From NCBI GenBank assembly GCA_958298945.1, contig OY282610.1, positions 53,761,667 through 53,825,666 on the forward strand: 64,000 bases of DNA, given 5' to 3'. Within the stretch, counting starts at the first letter, position 1; each line of letters starts with the position of its first letter. This document shows, one piece after another, positions 34,541 to 47,855 of the stretch. A model generated the notes under the pieces. That model searched no databases. It was not told where the DNA came from and saw nothing but the letters and a program-made list of their open reading frames with translations. A program made the translations under genes and the position numbers. The DNA comes from Atherix ibis (Eukaryota; Arthropoda; Insecta; Diptera; Athericidae).

Positions 34541-35979
34541 TAGCCTGAAAGTACACAATCATACCCCAAACAAACATCTCCAAAAAACCACCATTTTCAT
34601 AGAGAAAAACAAATTTTAAGAGAAAGTGGACTCAGTGTAATAATTGTTGTCTCCTATTTTTTGAGAAAACTGGGTGCCTGGTGTAAAAATTGGATTTTCG
34701 TGAATATTGTCACAAATTTTCGAATTTTTGTGGTTTTTTGCATATCTTTAGGTGGTCAATTTATTTTGCTTTCAGTAAATAAAAATTTTAATTTTAGGCA
34801 ATTTTTTTTTAATAGTGCTCACAAAAATTTATTCTGAAAGGATATTCCTTTTTCGATCAGGATAATATGGATCTAGAAGGCTATGTTAAAGTGTATGTAA
34901 TAAAACCATGAAACAAATTGCCATTTTTATCCAAAAAAGCAAACTTTATTTTTAAAAAAATACAGCGAACTTTAGGTATTTTTTTTTAAAACGCCTGGAA
35001 AAAATTTTCCTGTAAGGACTTTTTTAGTCCGATCAGGATAATAAGAATAATTATTAGTTTCACATATGTATGCGCATTAACATCATTAAACAAATTTTCG
35101 AAAAAATTTCCTTTTTCATAGAAAAATAGAAATTTAAAAAAAAATTTAATGATCTTTTGGCAAATTTTTCTCAAAACTCCCACCGAAATTTATCGTGACA
35201 TGTCATTTTCCTTTCAATCATTTAATTAAGAGTCATAGAAGGTTTGCCTGAAAGTGTTCAATGACACCATAAAAACAATTCTAAAAACCTTAATTTGTAT
35301 ACAAAAAAAAAACGAATTTTAAGAAAGAAAACTATAAATTTTATGAATTTTTTCTCAAAATCACCAACAAAAATTTATCCAGAAAGGATATTCTCATTCC
35401 AATCGAGAAAATATGTATTGGAGAAGCTTTGCCTGAAAGTACGCAATGACACCATAAAAACAATTCTAAAAACCCTAATTTGTATACAAAAAAAAACAAA
35501 TTTTAGGAAAGAAAACTATAAATTTTATGAATTTTTTCTCAAAATCACCAACAAAAATTTATCCAGAAAGGATATTCTCATTCCAATCGAGAAAATATGC
35601 ATTGGAAAAGCTTTGCCTAAAAGTACGCAATGACACCATAAAAACCGTTCTAAAAACCTTAATTTTTATACAAAAAAAACGAATTTTAAGAAAGAAAACC
35701 ATAAATTTTATGAATTTTTTCTCAAAATCACCAACAAAAATTTATCCAGAAATGATATTCTCATTCCAATCGAGAAAATATGCATTGGAGAAGCTTTGCC
35801 TGAAAGTACGCAATGACACCATAAAAACAATTCTAAAAACCTTAATTTTTATACAAAAAAAAATGAATTTTAAGAAAGAAAACCATAAATTTTATGAATT
35901 TTTTCTCAAAACCACCAACAAAAATTTATCCAGAAAGAATTTTCTCATTCCAATGAGAATAATATGAATTGGAGAAGCT
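34541..35979 (+). repeat. HOR unit 18 (b-c-e-f, 1439 bp), M3/canonical chimera
   Basis: U anchor is mutated to TAGCCTGAAAGTACAC. M3 changes at about 35219-35290 into a canonical right half ending TTTGTATAC, so monomer a is missing and b follows directly. Confidence 0.9.
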
Positions 35980-37047
35980 TTGCCTGAAAGTGCACAATCA
36001 TACCCCAAACAAACATCTCCAAAAAACCACTATTTTCATAGAGAAAAACAAATTTTAAGAGAAAGTGGACTCAGTGTAATAATTGTTGCCTCCTATTTTT
36101 TGAGAAAACTGGGTGCCTGGTGTAAAAATTGGATTTTCGTGAATATTGTCACAAATTTTCAAATTTTTGTGGTTTTTTGCATATCTTTAGGTGGTCAATT
36201 TATTTTGCTTTAAGTAAATAAAAAATTTAATTTTAGGCAATTTTTTTTAATAGTGCTCAGAAAAATTTATTCTGAAAGGATATTCCTTTTTCGATCAGGA
36301 TAATATGGATCTAGAAGGCTATGTTAAAGTGTATGTAATGAAACCATGAAACAAATTGCCATTTTTATCCAAAAAAGCAAACTTTATTTTTAAAAAAATA
36401 CAGCGAACTTTAGGTATTTTTTTTAAAACGCCTGGAAAAAATTTTCCTGTAAGGACTTTTTTAGTCCGATCAGGATAATAAGAATAATTATTAGTTTCAC
36501 ATATGTATGCGCATTAACATCATTAAACAAATTTTCGAAAAAATTTCTTTTTTCATAGAAAAATAGAAATTTAAAAAAAAATTTAATGATCTTTTGGCAA
36601 ATTTTTCTCAAAACTCCCACCGAAATTTATCGTGACATGTCATTTTCCTTCCAATCATTATATTAAGAGTCATAGAAGGTTTGCCTGAAAGTGTGCAATG
36701 ACACCACAAAATAAATTCTAAAAAACCTTAATTTTTATACAAAAAAAACGAATTTTAAGAAAGAAAACCATAAATTTTATGAATTTTTTCTCAAAATCAC
36801 CAACAAAAATTTATCCAGAAATGATATTCTCATTCCAATCGAGAAAATATGCATTGGAGAAGCTTTGCCTGAAAGTACGCAATGACACCATAAAAACAAT
36901 TCTAAAAACCTTAATTTTTATACAAAAAAAATGAATTTTAAGAAAGAAAACCATAAATTTTATGAATTTTTTCTCAAAACCACCAACAAAAATTTATCCA
37001 GAAAGAATTTTCTCATTCCAATGAGAATAATATGAATTGGAGAAGCT
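35980..37047 (+). repeat. HOR unit 19, shortest intact unit (e-f, 1068 bp)
   Basis: Only two canonical monomers (ATGs 36779 and 36962) follow M3. U has TTTTGCTTTAAG in place of TTTTGCTTTCAG. Confidence 0.92.
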
Positions 37048-38667
37048 TTGCCTGAAAGTGCACAATCATACCCCAAACAAACATCTCCAAAAAACCACCA
37101 TTTTCATAGAGAAAAACAAATTTTAAGAGAAAGTGGACTCAGTGTAATAATTGTTGCCTCCTATTTTTTGAGAAAACTGGGTGCCTGGTGTAAAAATTGG
37201 ATTTTCGTGAATATTGTCACAAATTTTCGAATTTTTGTGGTTTTTTGCATATCTTTAGGTGGTCAATTTATTTTGCTTTCAGTAAATAAAAAATTTAATT
37301 TTAGGCAATTTTTTTTTAATAGTGCTCACAAAAATTTATTCTGAAAGGATATTCCTTTTTCGATCAGGATAATATGGATCTAGAAGGCTATGTTAAAGTG
37401 TATGTAATGAAACCATGAAACAAATTGCCATTTTTATCCAAAAAAGCAAACTTTATTTTTAAAAAAATACAGCGAACTTTAGGTATTTTTTTTTAAAACG
37501 CCTGGAAAAAATTTTCCTGTAAGGACTTTTTTAGTCCGATCAGGATAATAAGAATAATTATTAGTTTCACATATGTATGCGCATTAACATCATTAAACAA
37601 ATTTTCGAAAAAATTTCCTTTTTCATAGAAAAATAGAAATTTAAAAAAAATTTAATGATCTTTTGGCAAATTTTTCTCAAAACTCCCACCGAAATTTATC
37701 GTGACATGTCATTTTCCTTTCAATCATTATATTAAGAGTCATAGAAGGTTTGCCTGAAAGTGTGAAATGACACCACAAAATAAATTCTAAAAAACCTTAA
37801 TTTTTATACAAAAAAAAACGAATTTTAATAAAGAAAACAATTAATTTTATGAATTTTTTCTCAAAATCACCAACAAAAATTTATCCAGAAAGGATATTCT
37901 CATTCCAATCGAGAAAATATGTATTGGAGAAGCTTTGCCTGAAAGTACGCAATGACACCATAAAAACAATTCTAAAAACCTTAATTTGTATACAAAAAAA
38001 AACGAATTTTAAGAAAGAAAACTATAAATTTTATGAATTTTTTCTCAAAATCACCAACAAAAATTTATCCAGAAAGGATATTCTCATTCCAATCGAGAAA
38101 ATATGTATTGGAGAAGCTTTGCCTGAAAGTACGCAATGACACCATAAAAACAATTCTAAAAACCTTAATTTGTATAAAAAAAAAAACGAATTTTAGGAAG
38201 AAAACTATAAATTTTATGAATTTTTTCTCAAAATCACCAACAAAAATTTATCCAGAAAGGATATTCTCATTCCAATCGAGAAAATATGCATTGGAGAAGC
38301 TTTGCCTAAAAGTACGCAATGACACCATAAAAACCGTTCTAAAAACCTTAATTTTTATACAAAAAAAACGAATTTTAAGAAAGAAAACCATAAATTTTAT
38401 GAATTTTTTCTCAAAATCACCAACAAAAATTTATCCAGAAATGATATTCTCATTCCAATCGAGAAAATATGCATTGGAGAAGCTTTGCCTGAAAGTACGC
38501 AATGACACCATAAAAACAATTCTAAAAACCTTAATTTTTATACAAAAAAAATGAATTTTAAGAAAGAAAACAATAAATTTTATGAATTTTTTCTCAAAAC
38601 CACCAACAAAAATTTATCCAGAAAGAATATTCTCATTCCAATGAGAATAATATGAATTGGAGAAGCT
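37048..38667 (+). repeat. HOR unit 20 (a-b-c-e-f, 1620 bp)
   Basis: The b/c junction has TTTGTATAAAAAAAAAAACG and TTTTAGGAAGAAAAC. M3 has GAAAGTGTGAAATG. Confidence 0.9.
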
Positions 38668-40474
38668 TTGCCTGAAAGTGCACAATCATACCCCAAACAA
38701 ACATCTCCAAAAAACCACCATTTTCATAGAGAAAAACAAATTTTAAGAGAAAGTGGACTCAGTGTAATAATTGTTGCCTCCTATTTTTTGAGAAAACTGG
38801 GTGCCTGGTGTAAAAATTGGATTTTCGTGAATATTGTCACAAATTTTCGAATTTTTGTGGTTTTTTGCATATCTTTAGGTGGTCAATTTATTTTGCTTTC
38901 AGTAAATAAAAAATTTAATTTTAGGCAATTTTTTTTTAATAGTGCTCACAAAAATTTATTCTGAAAGGATATTCCTTTTTCGATCAGGATAATATGGATC
39001 TAGAAGGCTATGTTAAAGTGTATGTAATGAAACCATGAAACAAATTGCCATTTTTATCCAAAAAAGCAAACTTTATTTTTAAAAAAATACAGCGAACTTT
39101 AGGTATTTTTTTTTAAAACGCCTGGAAAAAATTTTCCTGTAAGGACTTTTTTAGTACGATCAGGATAATAAGAATAATTATTAGTTTCACATATGTATGC
39201 GCATTAACATCATTAAACAAATTTTCGAAAAAATTTCCATTTTCATAGAAAAATAGAAATTTTAAAAAAAATGTAATGATCTTTTGGCAAATTTTTCTCA
39301 AAACTCCCACCGAAATTTATCGTGACATGTCATTTTCCTTCCAATCATTATATTAAGAGTCATAGAAGGTTTGCCTGAAAGTGTGCAATGACACCACAAA
39401 ATAAATTCTAAAAAACCTTAATTTTTATAAAAAAAAAACGAATTTTAATAAAGAAAACAATTAATTTTATGAATTTTTTCTCAAAATCACCAACAAAAAT
39501 TTATCCAGAAAGGATATTCTCATTCCAATCGAGAAAATATGTATTGGAGAAGCTTTGCCTGAAAGTACGCAATGACACCATAAAAACAATTCTAAAAACC
39601 TCAATTTGTATACAAAAAAAAAACGAATTTTAAGAAAGAAAACTATAAATTTTATGAATTTTTTCTCAAAATCACCAACAAAAATTTATCCAGAAAGGAT
39701 ATTCTCATTCCAATCGAGAAAATATGTATTGGAGAAGCTTTGCCTGAAAGTACGCAATGACACCATAAAAACAATTCTAAAAACCTTAATTTGTATACAA
39801 AAAAAAAACGAATTTTAGGAAAGTAAACTATAAATTTTATGAATTTTTTCTCAAAATCACCAACAAAAATTTATCCAGAAAGGATATTCTCATTCCAATC
39901 GAGAAAATATGCATTGGAGAAGCTTTGCCTAAAAGTACGCAATGACACCATAAAAACCGTTCTAAAAACCTTAATTTTTATACAAAAAAAACGAATTTTA
40001 ATAAAGAAAACAATTAATTTTATGAATTTTTTCTCAAAATCACCAACAAAAATTTATCCAGAAAGGATATTCTCATTCCAATCGAGAAAATATGCATTGG
40101 AGAAGCTTTGCCTAAAAGTACGCAATGACACCATAAAAACCGTTCTAAAAACCTTAATTTTTATACAAAAAAAAACGAATTTTAAGAAAGAAAACCATAA
40201 ATTTTATGAATTTTTTCTCAAAATCACCAACAAAAATTTATCCAGAAATGATATTCTCATTCCAATCGAGAAAATATGCATTGGAGAAGCTTTGCCTGGA
40301 AGTACGCAATGACACCATAAAAACAATTCTAAAAACCTTAATTTTTATACAAAAAAAATGAATTTTAAGAAAGAAAACCATAAATTTTATGAATTTTTTC
40401 TCAAAACCACCAACAAAAATTTATCCAGAAAGAATTTTCTCATTCCAATGAGAATAATATGAATTGGAGAAGCT
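38668..40474 (+). repeat. HOR unit 21 (a-b-c-d-e-f, 1807 bp)
   Basis: Full order. M2/M3 carries AGTACGATCAGG, TTTCCATTTTCATAG and AAAAATGTAATGATC. Confidence 0.92.
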
Positions 40475-41913
40475 TTGCCTGAAAGTGCACAATCATACCC
40501 CAAACAAACATCTCCAAAAAACCACCATTTTCATAGAGAAAAACAAATTTTAAGAGAAAGTGGACTCAGTGTAATAATTGTTGCCTCCTATTTTTTGAGA
40601 AAACTGGGTGCCTGGTGTAAAAATTGGATTTTCGTGAATATTGTCACAAATTTTCGAATTTTTGTGGTTTTTTGCATATCTTTAGGTGGTCAATTTATTT
40701 TGCTTTCAGTAAATAAAAAATTTAATTTTAGGCAATTTTTTTTTAATAGTGCTCACAAAAATTTATTCTGAAAGGATATTCCTTTTTCGATCAGGATAAT
40801 ATGGATCTAGAAGGCTATGTTAAAGTGTATGTAATGAAACCATGAAACAAATTGCCATTTTTATCCAAAAAAGCAAACTTTATTTTTAAAAAAATACAGC
40901 GAACTTTAGGTATTTTTTTTTAAAACGCCTGGAAAAAATTTTCCTGTAAGGACTTTTTTAGTCCGATCAGGATAATAAGAATAATTATTAGTTTCACATA
41001 TGTATGCGCATTAACATCATTAAACAAATTTTCGAAAAAATTTCCTTTTTCATAGAAAAATAGAAATTTAAAAAAAAATTTAATGATCTTTTGGCAAATT
41101 TTTCTCAAAACTCCCACCGAAATTTATCGTGACATGTCATTTTCCTTCCAATCATTATACTAAGAGTCATAGAAGGTTTGCCTGAAAGTGTGCAATGACA
41201 CCACAAAATAAATTCTAAAAAACCTTAATTTTTATACAAAAAAAAACGAATTTTAATAAAGAAAACAATTAATTTTATGAATTTTTTCTCAAAATCACCA
41301 ACAAAAATTTATCCAGAAAGGATATTCTCATTCCAATCGAGAAAATATATATTGGAGAAGCTTTGCCTGAAAGTACGCAATGACACCATAAAAACCGTTC
41401 TAAAAACCTTAATTTTTATACACAAAAAAACGAATTTTAATAAAGAAAACAATTAATTTTATGAATTTTTTCTCAAAATCACCAACAAAAATTTATCCAG
41501 AAAGGATATTCTCATTCCAATCGAGAAAATATGCACTGGAGAAGCTTTGCCTAAAAGTACGCAATGACACCATAAAAACCGTTCTAAGAACCTTAATTTT
41601 TATACAAAAAAAAACGAATTTTAAGAAAGAAAACCGTAAATTTTATGAATTTTTTCTCAAAATCACCAACAAAAATTTATCCAGAAATGATATTCTCATT
41701 CCAATCGAGAAAATATGCATTGGAGAAGCTTTGCCTGAAAGTACGCAATGACACCATAAAAACAATTCTAAAAACCTTAATTTTTATACAAAAAAAATGA
41801 ATTTTAAGAAAGAAAACCATAAATTTTATGAATTTTTTCTCAAAACCACTAACAAAAATTTATCCAGAAAGAATTTTCTCATTCCAATCAGAATAATATG
41901 AATTGGAGAAGCT
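40475..41913 (+). repeat. HOR unit 22 (a/d-d-e-f, 1439 bp)
   Basis: First monomer is a on the left and d on the right (CCGTTCT, TTTTTATAC). Changes include ATATATATTGG and CATTATACTAAGAG. Confidence 0.9.
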
Positions 41914-43717
41914 TTGCCTGAAAGTGCACAATCATACCCCAAACAAACATCTCCAAAAAACCACCATTTTCATAGAGAAAAACAAATTTTAAGAGAAAGT
42001 GGACTCAGTGTAATAATTGTTGCCTCCTATTTTTTGAGAAAACTGGGTGCCTGGTATAAAAATTGGATTTTCGTGAATATTGTCACAAATTTTCGAATTT
42101 TTGTGGTTTTTTGCATATCTTAAGGTGGTCAATTTATTTTGCTTTCAGTAAATAAAAAATTTAATTTTAGGCAATTTTTTTTTAATAGTGCTCACAAAAA
42201 TTTATTCTGAAAGGATATTCCTTTTTCGATCAGGATAATATGGATCTAGAAGGCTATGTTAAAGTGTATGTAATGAAACCATGAAACAAATTGCCATTTT
42301 TATCCAAAAAAGCAAACTTTATTTTTAAAAAAATACAGCGAACTTTAGGTATTTTTTTTTAAAACGCCTGGAAAAAATTTTCCTGTAAGGACTTTTTTAG
42401 TCCGATCAGGATAATAAGAATTATTATTAGTTTCCCATATGTATGCGCATTAACATCATTAAACAAATTTTCGAAAAAATTTCCTTTTTCATAGAAAAAT
42501 AGAAATTTAAAAAAAATTTAATGATCTTTTGGCAAATTTTTCTCAAAACTCCCACCGAAATTTATCGTGACATGTCATTTTCCTTCCAATCATTATATTA
42601 AGAGTCATTGAAGGTTTGCCTGAAAGTGTGCAATGACACCACAAAATAAATTCTAAAAAACCTTAATTTTTATACAAAAAAAACGAATTTTAATAAAGAA
42701 AACCATTAATTTTATGAATTTTTTCTCAAAATCACCAACAAAAATTTATCCAGAAAGGATATTCTCATTCCAATCGAGAAAATATGTATTGGAGAAGCTT
42801 TGCCTGAAAGTACGCAATGACACCATAAAAACAATTCTAAAAACCTTAATTTGTATACAAAAAAAAACGAATTTTAAGAAAGAAAACTATAAATTTTATG
42901 AATTTTTTCTCAAAATCACCAACAAAAATTTATCCAGAAAGGATATTCTCATTCCAATCGAGAAAATATGTATTGGAGAAGCTTTGCCTGAAAGTACGCA
43001 ATGACACCATAAAAACAATTCTAAAAACCTTAATTTGTATACAAAAAAAAACGAATTTTAGGAAAGAAAACTATAAATTTTATGATTTTTTTCTCAAAAT
43101 CACCAACAAAAATTTATCCAGAAAGGATATTCTCATTCCAATCGAGAAAATATGCATTGGAGAAGCTTTGCCTAAAAGTACGCAATGACACCATAAAAAC
43201 CGTTCTAAAAAACTTAATTTTTATACAAAAAAAACGAATTTTAATAAAGAAAACAATTAATTTTATGAATTTTTTCTCAAAATCACCAACAAAAATTTAT
43301 CCAGAAAGGATATTCTCATTCCAATCGAGAAAATATGCATTGGAGAAGCTTTGCCTAAAAGTACGCAATGACACCATAAAAACCGTTCTAAAAACCTTAA
43401 TTTTTATACAAAAAAAACGAATTTTAAGAAAGAAAATAAATAAATTTTACGATTTTTTTCTCAAAATCACCAACAAAAATTTATCCAGAAATGATATTCT
43501 CATTCCAATCGAGAAAATATGCATTGGAGAAGCTTTGCCTGAAAGTACGCAATGACACCATAAAAACAATTCTAAAAACCTTAATTTTTATACAAAAAAA
43601 ATGAATTTTAAGAAAGAAAACCATAAATTTTATGAATTTTTTCTCAAAACCACCAACAAAAATTTATCCAGAAAGAATTTTCTCATTCCAATGAGAATAA
43701 TATGAATTGGAGAAGCT
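41914..43717 (+). repeat. HOR unit 23 (a-b-c-d-e-f, 1804 bp)
   Basis: Marked by GAATTATTATTAGTTTCCC, AAAACCATTAATTTTATG, TTTTATGATTTTTTTC and CTAAAAAACTTAATT, all shared with unit 26. U has CTGGTATAAAAATTGG. Confidence 0.92.
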
Positions 43718-44971
43718 TTGCCTGAAAGTGCACAATCATACCCCAAACAAACATCTCCAAAAAACCACCATTTTCATAGAGAAAAACAAATTTTAAGAGA
43801 AAGTGGACTCAGTGTAATAATTGTTGCCTCCTATTTTTTGAGAAAACTGGGTGCCTGGTGTAAAAATTGGATTTTCGTGAATATTGTCACAAATTTTCGA
43901 ATTTTTGTGGTTTTTTGCATATCTTTAGGTGGTCAATTTATTTTGCTTTCAGTAAATAAAAAATTTAATTTTAGGCAATTTTTTTTTAATAGTGCTCACA
44001 AAAATTTATTCTGAAAGGATATTCCTTTTTCGATCAGGATAATATGGATCTAGAAGGCTATGTTAAAGTGTATGTAATGAAACCATGAAACAAATTGCCA
44101 TTTTTATCCAAAAAAGCAAACTTTATTTTTAAAAAAATACAGCGAACTTTAGGTATTTTTTTTTAAAACGCCTGGAAAAAATTTTCCTGTAAGGACTTTT
44201 TTAGTCCGATCAGGATAATAAGAATAATTATTAGTTTCACATATGTATGCGCATTAACATCATTAAACAAATTTTCGAAAAAATTTCCTTTTTCATAGAA
44301 AAATAGAAATTTAAAAAAAAATTTAATGATCTTTTGGCAAATTTTTCTCAAAACTCCCACCGAAATTTATCATGACATGTCATTTTCCTTCCAATCATTA
44401 TATTAAGAGTCATAGAAGGTTTGCCTGAAAATGTGCAATGACACCACAAAATAAATTCTAAAAAACCTTAATTTTTATACAAAAAAAACGAATTTTAATA
44501 AAGAAAACAATTAATTTTATGAATTTTTTCTCAAAATCACCAACAAAAATTTATCCAGAAAGGATATTCTCATTCCAATCGAGAAAATATGCATTGGAGA
44601 AGCTTTGCCTAAAAGTACGCAATGACACCATAAAAACCGTTCTAAAAACCTTAATTTTTATACAAAAAAAACGAATTTTAAGAAAGAAAATAAATAAATT
44701 TTATGATTTTTTTCTCAAAATCACCAACAAAAATTTATCCAGAAATGATATTCTCATTCCAATCGAGAAAATATGCATTGGAGAAGCTTTGCCTGAAAGT
44801 ACGCAATGACACCATAAAAACAATTCTAAAAACCTTAATTTTTATACAAAAAAAATGAATTTTAAGAAAGAAAACCATAAATTTTATGAATTTTTTCTCA
44901 AAACCACCAACAAAAATTTATCCAGAAAGAATTTTCTCATTCCAATGAGAATAATATGAATTGGAGAAGCT
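43718..44971 (+). repeat. HOR unit 24 (d-e-f, 1254 bp)
   Basis: The e monomer has GAAAATAAATAAATTTTATG, as in unit 23. M3 has TTATCATGACATG and GAAAATGTGCAATG, as in unit 25. Confidence 0.9.
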
Positions 44972-46418
44972 TTGCCTGAAAGTGCACAATCATACCCCAA
45001 ACAAACATCTCCAAAAAACCACCATTTTCATAGAGAAAAACAAATTTTAAGAGAAAGTGGACTCAGTGTAATAATTGTTGCCTCCTATTTTTTGAGAAAA
45101 CTGGGTGCCTGGTGTAAAAATTGGATTTTCGTGAATATTGTCACAAATTTTCGAATTTTTGTGGTTTTTTGCATATCTTTAGGTGGTCAATTTATTTTGC
45201 TTTCAGTAAATAAAAAATTTAATTTTTCGCAATTTTTTTTTAATAGTGCTCACAAAAATTTATTCTGAAAGGATATTCCTTTTTCGATCAGGATAATATG
45301 GATCTAGAAGGCTATGTTAAAGTGTATGTAATGAAACCATGAAACAAATTGCCATTTTTATCCAAAAAAGCAAACTTTATTTTTAAAAAAATACAGCGAA
45401 CTTTAGGTATTTTTTTTTAAAACGCCTGGAAAAAATTTTCCTGTAAGGACTTTTTTAGTCCGATCAGGATAATAAGAATAATTATTAGTTTCACATATGT
45501 ATGCGCATTAACATCATTAAACAAATTTTCGAAAAAATTTCCTTTTTCATAGAAAAATAGAAATTTAAAAAAAAATTTAATGATCTTTTGGCAAATTTTT
45601 CTCAAAACTCCCACCGAAATTTATCATGACATGTCATTTTCCTTCCAATCATTATATTAAGAGTCATAGAAGGTTTGCCTGAAAATGTGCAATGACACCA
45701 CAAAATAAATTCTAAAAAACCTTAATTTTTATACAAAAAAAACGAATTTTAATAAAGAAAACAATTAATTTTATGAATTTTTTCTCAAAATCACCAACAA
45801 AAATTTATCCAGAAAGGATATTCTCATTCCAATCGATAAAATATGTATTGGAGAAGCTTTGCCTGAAAGTACGCAATGACACCATAAAAACAATTCTAAA
45901 AACCTTAATTTGTATACAAAAAAAAACGAATTTTAAGAAAGAAAACTATAAATTTTATGAATTTTTTCTCAAAATCACCAACAAAAATTTATCCAGAAAT
46001 GATATTCTCATTCCAATCGAGAAAATATGTATTGGAGAAGCTTTGCCTGAAAGTACGCAATGACACCATAAAAACAATTCTAAAAACCTTAATTTGTATA
46101 CAAAAAAAAACGAATTTTAGGAAAGAAAACTATAAATTTTATGAATTTTTTCTCAAAATCACCAACAAAAATTTATCCAGAAAGGATATTCTCATTCCAA
46201 TCGAGAAAATATGCATTGGAGAAGCTTTGCCTAAAAGTACGCAATGACACCATAAAAACCATAAAAACAATTCTAAAAACCTTAATTTTTATACAAAAAA
46301 AATGAATTTTAAGAAAGAAAACTATAAATTTTATGAATTTTTTCTCAAAACCACCAACAAAAATTTATCCAGAAAGAATTTTCTCATTCCAATGAGAATA
46401 ATATGAATTGGAGAAGCT
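44972..46418 (+). repeat. HOR unit 25 (a-b-c-f, 1447 bp)
   Basis: The c monomer is 192 bp because CCATAAAAA is duplicated at about 46250-46268, at a c/f recombination point. U has AATTTTTCGCAATTTT. Confidence 0.9.
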
Positions 46419-47855
46419 TTGCCTGAAAGTGCACAATCATACCCCAAACAAACATCTCCAAAAAACCACCATTTTCATAGAGAAAAACAAATTTTAAGAG
46501 AAAGTGGACTCAGTGTAATAATTGTTGCCTCCTATTTTTTGAGAAAACTGGGTGCCTGGTGTAAAAATTGGATTTTCGTGAATATTGTCACAAATTTTCG
46601 AATTTTTGTGGTTTTTTGCATATCTTTAGGTGGTCAATTTATTTTGCTTTCAGTAAATAAAAAATTTAATTTTAGGCAATTTTTTTTTAATAGTGGTCAC
46701 AAAAATTTATTCTGAAAGGATATTCCTTTTTCGATCAGGATAATATGGATCTAGAAGGCTATGTTAAAGTGTATGTAATGAAACCATGAAACAAATTGCC
46801 ATTTTTATCCAAAAAAGCAAACTTTATTTTTAAAAAAATACAGCGAACTTTAGGTATTTTTTTTTAAAACGCCTGGAAAAAATTTTCCTGTAAGGACTTT
46901 TTTAGTCCGATCAGGATAATAAGAATTATTATTAGTTTCCCATATGTATGCGCATTAACATCATTAAACAAATTTTCGAAAAAATTTCCTTTTTCATAGA
47001 AAAATAGAAATTTAAAAAAAATTTAATGATCTTTTGGCAAATTTTTCTCAAAACTCCCACCGAAATTTATCGTGACATGTCATTTTCCTTCCAATCATTA
47101 TATTAAGAGTCATAGAAGGTTTGCCTGAAAGTGTGCAATGACACCACAAAATAAATTCTAAAAAACCTTAATTTTTATACAAAAAAAACGAATTTTAATA
47201 AAGAAAACCATTAATTTTATGAATTTTTTCTCAAAATCACCAACAAAAATTTATCCAGAAAGGATATTCTCATTCCAATCGAGAAAATATGTATTGGAGA
47301 AGCTTTGCCTGAAAGTACGCAATGACACCATAAAAACAATTCTAAAAACCTTAATTTGTATACAAAAAAAAACGAATTTTAAGAAAGAAAACTATAAATT
47401 TTATGAATTTTTTCTCAAAATCACCAACAAAAATTTATCCAGAAAGGATATTCTCATTCCAATCGAGAAAATATGTATTGGAGAAGCTTTGCCTGAAAGT
47501 ACGCAATGACACCATAAAAACAATTCTAAAAACCTTAATTTGTATACAAAAAAAAACGAATTTTAGGAAAGAAAACTATAAATTTTATGATTTTTTTCTC
47601 AAAATCACCAACAAAAATTTATCCAGAAAGGATATTCTCATTCCAATCGAGAAAATATGCATTGGAGAAGCTTTGCCTAAAAGTACGCAATGACACCATA
47701 AAAACCGTTCTAAAAAACTTAATTTTTATACAAAAAAAATGAATTTTAAGAAAGAAAACCATAAATTTTATGAATTTTTTCTCAAAACCACCAACAAAAA
47801 TTTATCCAGAAAGAATCTTCTCATTCCAATGAGAATAATATGAATTGGAGAAGCT
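46419..47855 (+). repeat. HOR unit 26 (a-b-c-f, 1437 bp)
   Basis: Shares four private markers with unit 23 but passes from c straight to f. U has AATAGTGGTCACAAAA. Confidence 0.92.
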
